In this document: positions 60,925 to 64,000 of the stretch, piece after piece | How positions within the stretch are numbered: position 1 is the first letter of the stretch | Layout: each line of letters starts with the position of its first letter | NCBI GenBank assembly: GCA_030587605.1 | Contig: JAUQYT010000281.1 | Coordinates: forward strand, 14,744 to 78,743 | Reading direction: 5' to 3' | Source of the DNA: Candidatus Njordarchaeum guaymasense | GTDB lineage: Archaea > Asgardarchaeota > Njordarchaeia > Njordarchaeales > Njordarchaeaceae | DNA length: 64,000 bases | Translations under genes and position numbers: made by a program | The notes under the pieces: model-generated | What the model was told of the DNA's origin: nothing | The model's input: only the letters and a program-made list of their open reading frames with translations | The model's database searches: none

Positions 60925-60932
60925 TTTATATA
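60925..60932 (+). promoter_or_regulatory. TATA box with leaderless spacing for the swivel-domain gene
   Basis: TTTATATA is centred about 28 bases before the ATG at 60957. In archaea transcription starts about 25 bases after the TATA box, so the transcript is predicted to begin at or next to the start codon, and no ribosome-binding site is visible. Confidence 0.6.
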
Positions 60933-60956
60933 AGACCAAGGAATAAGGAATTAGAA

Positions 60957-61349
60957 ATGACGTCAACAACTGGCCTGAGAACGATGATGCAAATGAAAAG
61001 AATCGGTGAGGGACTCTCTTGTTCATCTAAGTCGGAAGTTACCGGAGAACTAGTGTACATCAGGACGGTTGAGGACGTGATGAATTTATTCGACAAAGCT
61101 GCAGGGAAAATATGCATAGTCGATGATGCCGGCACCACGACTTTAGGTCCGATTCTATCAGAATTGGCTGGTACTCTGTGCACGACCGGCGGGGCAGGTT
61201 CGCATCTTGCCATTGTTTCGAGGGAATTTAACATCCCTTGCGTAATGGGTGTAAGTGTCAAGTCTAGAGACTTGTCTTCGTTGAATGGAAAAAAAGGCAA
61301 GATAGTGACCGAAGCAGACGATAGAGGAGTCCTATATTTAGTTGACTGA
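60957..61349 (+). CDS. Stand-alone phosphohistidine (PEP-utilising) swivel domain protein
   Basis: 130 residues. CTTGGAGSHLAIVSREFNIP at about 75-94 is the PEP-utilising swivel domain motif, in which His83 is the phosphorylated residue. The remainder is the flanking beta-alpha-beta fold. In PEP synthase and rifampicin phosphotransferase this domain carries phosphate between the ATP-binding domain and the acceptor. Here it is a separate protein with no catalytic barrel. The ATG at 60957 is predicted to be leaderless. The ATP-grasp domain is the next gene, 40 bases downstream. Confidence 0.9.
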   Translation: MTSTTGLRTMMQMKRIGEGLSCSSKSEVTGELVYIRTVEDVMNLFDKAAGKICIVDDAGTTTLGPILSELAGTLCTTGGAGSHLAIVSREFNIPCVMGVSVKSRDLSSLNGKKGKIVTEADDRGVLYLVD

Positions 61350-61389
61350 TCAATGAGAACAAAAGTGAGCAGCAAAGGCACGTGAAGAC

Positions 61390-62361
61390 ATGAAGTATGT
61401 CGTGTTTTTCACCGAGGCAACTCCCAACCCTGTATTAATGGGAGGCAAGGGTTCGAATATTATCCGATTGGTTGAGATTGGAGCAAATGTTCCACCGGGC
61501 TTTATAATCACTACAAGCTCCTACATCAGGTTTCTTGAAGAGTCGGAATACCAGAAACAACTGAAGGAACTACTTTCCGGTAACCCTCATTCCAAAGATG
61601 TGCTAAACTTTTCACAAAAGATAAGGAAAATGATTCTCGAATCAAAACTACCAAAATACGTAAAAAGCGAAACAAGGATTGGATTTGACAAACTCAAAGA
61701 ATTCGGCAGTGAAACTTCTTTTGCCGTCAGATCTTCTGCAACAATTGAAGACATGGACACTTTCTCTTTTGCCGGACAGGGCAACACTTACCTGAACAAC
61801 AATTCCTTCGAAGAGATACTGTTATCTGTGAGGAATTGCTGGGCATCATTATTTTCCCCTCAAGCCCTTACCTATTTCCTTAAAATGGGAAAGATGGGAA
61901 AAAAGTATTCGCTATCGGACATTCATATGGCTGTCATTGTTCAGAAAATGGTTGATGCACGGGTTTCAGGAGTATTGTTCACCGCAAACGTGATAAACAA
62001 CAACAAAGACCAAATGATGATAAATTCAACCTGGGGGCTGGGCGAAACCATCGCTAACAACTCTGTCATTCCGGACATGATTATCCTTGAAAAAAGCAAG
62101 TTCAAGATTGTGAAAATTGTTGTAGGCAAGAAAGAGAAGACTGCCATTAAGAACCCTAAAGGCTCGCACACGATCATGATAGACACGGATCCTCAACTAA
62201 GAGCAAAATGCTCTTTACATGAAAACCAATTGCGTGAACTACATGAGTTGGGTTTAAGACTGGAGAAAGCGCTCAATTCTCCCCAAGACGTTGAATGGGC
62301 CACAGAAAATGATATGATATACATTCTGCAATCACGTCCAATAACTACACTGAAAAGCTAG
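61390..62361 (+). CDS. Stand-alone PEP-synthase N-terminal (ATP-grasp) domain protein
   Basis: 323 residues, equal to the ATP-grasp part of PEP synthase: GGKGSNIIRLVEIGANVPPGF at about 18-38, FAVRSSATIEDM with the essential Arg at about 111-122, and SGVLFTAN and DVEWA near the nucleotide site. PEP synthase is about 800 residues, so the phosphohistidine and PEP/pyruvate barrel domains are missing from this protein. Phenylphosphate synthase and rifampicin phosphotransferase are known systems with this separated logic. With the adjacent swivel protein it forms a likely two-component phosphotransferase for an unknown acceptor. The ATG at 61390 is used. Confidence 0.9.
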   Translation: MKYVVFFTEATPNPVLMGGKGSNIIRLVEIGANVPPGFIITTSSYIRFLEESEYQKQLKELLSGNPHSKDVLNFSQKIRKMILESKLPKYVKSETRIGFDKLKEFGSETSFAVRSSATIEDMDTFSFAGQGNTYLNNNSFEEILLSVRNCWASLFSPQALTYFLKMGKMGKKYSLSDIHMAVIVQKMVDARVSGVLFTANVINNNKDQMMINSTWGLGETIANNSVIPDMIILEKSKFKIVKIVVGKKEKTAIKNPKGSHTIMIDTDPQLRAKCSLHENQLRELHELGLRLEKALNSPQDVEWATENDMIYILQSRPITTLKS

Positions 62362-62507
62362 AAATCAGTTTACTGATATCTGGCAGGAGGCAGGGGTGAA
62401 GGAAAGCTCAGGGACGTGTACGTCGCTTCAAGAAAACAGAACTAGGTGACAATTAATATACCCAAAGAACCCAATTATGCGCATGATTTCCACAAGTAAA
62501 CTGACTA

Positions 62508-63593
62508 ATGATTGCAAGGGTGCGTGGTAGCATAATGGTTAAGGGTGATAAGTCTCATTACTTAAAGGAACCGGTCAAGCCCATAGAGCCGAGGTCTGAC
62601 ATGCTTGTTGGAGACCTCGTGGAGTCTTTTCAATACACATCATATCAAAGCAGGAACCTAGCTCGGTGCTATAATGCTTATAGGAACTTGATCTCAGCTC
62701 CGGATCGACCCACGGTGTTTCTTGGGATAGCTGGTGCTATGGTTCCCGCGGGCATGAAGAAAGTCGTCATATCCATGATTAAGAACAAGCTTACTGACGT
62801 CTTGGTGAGCACGGGAGCGAACTTATACCATGACTGGCATGAAGCGCGAGGAGGCAAACACTACATAGGTTCCCAGCAGGTTGACGATACCAAGCTTCGA
62901 GAACTATACATTGACAGAATCTACGATACGTTTGCAGACGAAGAAAAATTCAGGGAAAGCGACGACGCAATAAAGAAGATAGCCGACAACCTAGAGCCAC
63001 GAAACTACTCCTCAAGAGAATTTCTTGAGAAACTAGGGCTTTCGGTAAGAGACACGGAATCAATACTTGGTGTAGCCGCGAAAAATGGTGTCCCAGTTTT
63101 CTGTCCGGCGCTAAATGACAGTTCCATCGGAATAGCGCTCACGAAACACTACTACGAAACCACGAAAGCGAACCGCAAACCCATCACGATAGACCCAATA
63201 AGAGACAACTGGGAAATCGCACAAATCAAGTTGAAGTCTAAATCAACCGGGGTTGTCTACGTTGGCGGCGGCACGCCCAAGAACTACATACAGCAAACCG
63301 AAGTGATGCTCGAAGTCATGGGGTTTGAGACTACAGGTCACAAGTACGCAATACAGATAACCACCGATGACCCAAAGTGGGGAGGACTATCAGGCTGCAC
63401 ATTCGAGGAAGCCCAATCCTGGGGCAAGATAACGAAAGACGCCAAAATAGCTACGGCCTACATAGATGCAACTGTAGCGCTACCAATACTCGTCACTGCC
63501 CTTATTCAGAAATGCGGAGACATAATAGCCAAGAGACGTAGCCTCAAGTTCACGTGGGACAAAGAAGAACTGAAATCAATCCAACAGGAGTAG
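62508..63593 (+). CDS. dhs: Deoxyhypusine synthase
   Basis: 361 residues, the usual length. The NAD-binding loop region GVVYVGGGTPKNY, STGANLYHDWHE, and QSWGKI carrying the catalytic Lys307 are the signatures of DHS, which transfers the aminobutyl group of spermidine to a lysine of aIF5A. ATG at 62508 and ATG at 62535 are both possible starts; the nine residues between them are poorly conserved in the family. It is followed after 105 bases by an agmatinase gene on the same strand, which makes putrescine, a polyamine precursor. Confidence 0.95.
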   Translation: MIARVRGSIMVKGDKSHYLKEPVKPIEPRSDMLVGDLVESFQYTSYQSRNLARCYNAYRNLISAPDRPTVFLGIAGAMVPAGMKKVVISMIKNKLTDVLVSTGANLYHDWHEARGGKHYIGSQQVDDTKLRELYIDRIYDTFADEEKFRESDDAIKKIADNLEPRNYSSREFLEKLGLSVRDTESILGVAAKNGVPVFCPALNDSSIGIALTKHYYETTKANRKPITIDPIRDNWEIAQIKLKSKSTGVVYVGGGTPKNYIQQTEVMLEVMGFETTGHKYAIQITTDDPKWGGLSGCTFEEAQSWGKITKDAKIATAYIDATVALPILVTALIQKCGDIIAKRRSLKFTWDKEELKSIQQE

Positions 63594-63698
63594 CAGACTG
63601 AAGTAATTGAAAAGGAAAAATGACCACCAGATCTTAGCGCAGCATCCTGTAAAGCGTTGCTGCGCTTCAATCCGCTGAGAATTGAGAGGTTGACAATC

Positions 63699-64000
63699 GT
63701 GGAAACCACAAAGTTACTCACAACGCCGCCAAATCCCTTTTCAGGCTACGTCTCGACGTTTGAGGAATCTCATTTCGTAGTTCTCGGTGTGCCGTTCGAT
63801 GGCACAAGCTCGTACAAGCCTGGATCTAGGTTTGGGCCATCAGCGATAAGAGAAGCCTCATGCAACATTGAAACATTCTCCCTCCGGACACTAGAGGACA
63901 TAGAGCACTTGAAAATATGCGACGTAGGCGACTTGTTGGTCACCCACGGCAACGTTATGGAAACTGTCAAAAACGTCGAGCGAGTCACAGCTGAAATAGT
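63699..64000 (+). CDS. speB: Agmatinase / ureohydrolase family protein, C-terminus outside window
   Basis: The first 100 residues are present and run off the right edge. VVLGVPFDGTSSYKPGSRFGPSAIREAS is the N-terminal pattern of agmatinase and arginase family ureohydrolases. The metal-binding histidine and aspartate motifs would lie beyond the window. The start is GTG at 63699 with GAGAGG 9 bases upstream. Its place after dhs supports agmatinase: it would convert agmatine to putrescine for polyamine and hypusine synthesis. Confidence 0.85.
   Translation, partial: METTKLLTTPPNPFSGYVSTFEESHFVVLGVPFDGTSSYKPGSRFGPSAIREASCNIETFSLRTLEDIEHLKICDVGDLLVTHGNVMETVKNVERVTAEI

Noticed and set aside
62515..62550. 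tRNA-like string GTAGCATAATGGTTAAGG at the start of dhs
   Set aside because: No matching acceptor, T-arm or anticodon stem follows, and the bases encode the N-terminal residues of deoxyhypusine synthase.
1..64000. CRISPR arrays, rRNA genes, prophage or complete insertion sequences
   Set aside because: I looked for regular short repeats, rRNA-like sequence, integrases and transposases and saw none, apart from the single IS605-like hairpin.

Overview
The window is archaeal chromosomal DNA, most likely from the Thermoproteota (TACK) lineage and plausibly a Bathyarchaeia-type genome. The evidence is ribosomal protein S25e, Alba chromatin protein, archaeal primase PriS/PriL, archaeal purine enzyme PurP, deoxyhypusine synthase, archaeal Elp3, a two-thioredoxin-fold disulfide oxidoreductase, TTTAAA-type TATA boxes, many GTG/TTG starts preceded by GGAGG, and a tRNA gene with large internal insertions. 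The exact phylum is inferred. No rRNA, CRISPR array, prophage or complete insertion sequence is visible.

Layout. 1-9.4 kb: a thiolase-fold protein lacking the usual nucleophilic cysteine, a sugar-isomerase-like TIM barrel, small membrane/zinc-ribbon proteins, Alba, a COG2403-type GTPase, an ADP-forming acyl-CoA synthetase alpha subunit, a cyclophilin-fold protein and S25e. 9.7-19.4 kb: an MBL hydrolase, GlmS, a hexapeptide acyltransferase, a large membrane protein of unknown function, and a priL-priS-nudix operon. 19.5-33.9 kb: a coiled-coil/winged-helix protein, two free-standing LAGLIDADG proteins with C-terminal helix-turn-helix modules, an FGGY kinase, a large secreted and anchored glycoprotein-like surface protein, and a K+-independent-type H+-pyrophosphatase. 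Next to it lie a 56-codon remnant of a glutaredoxin-like gene, an IS605-end-like hairpin, the second LAGLIDADG gene, and the intact glutaredoxin-like gene. 34-38.7 kb: a ferredoxin / OsmC / Fe-S protein / winged-helix cluster and two tandem MFS transporters. 39-48.6 kb: an interrupted tRNA gene, ileS, a 45-residue zinc-ribbon protein, elp3, a ketopantoate reductase that starts with ATT, a PfkB kinase and a HAD-like protein. 48.7-56.2 kb: purE, an FAD dehydrogenase, a GNAT enzyme, purM, purP, a THUMP methyltransferase and a Trm9-like methyltransferase.

56.2-62.4 kb is the most unusual region. A minus-strand operon of six genes encodes a 389-residue protein of unknown fold, an AttH/CrtC-like lipocalin-type protein, and two paralogous pairs of Fe-S protein plus small ferredoxin. 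It is divergent from two plus-strand genes that are the separated phosphohistidine swivel domain and ATP-grasp domain of a PEP-synthase-like phosphotransferase, without the PEP/pyruvate barrel. This resembles phenylphosphate synthase or rifampicin phosphotransferase logic and may be an undescribed pathway that activates a small molecule by phosphorylation and then reduces it. The window ends with deoxyhypusine synthase followed by a truncated agmatinase gene, together a polyamine/hypusine unit.
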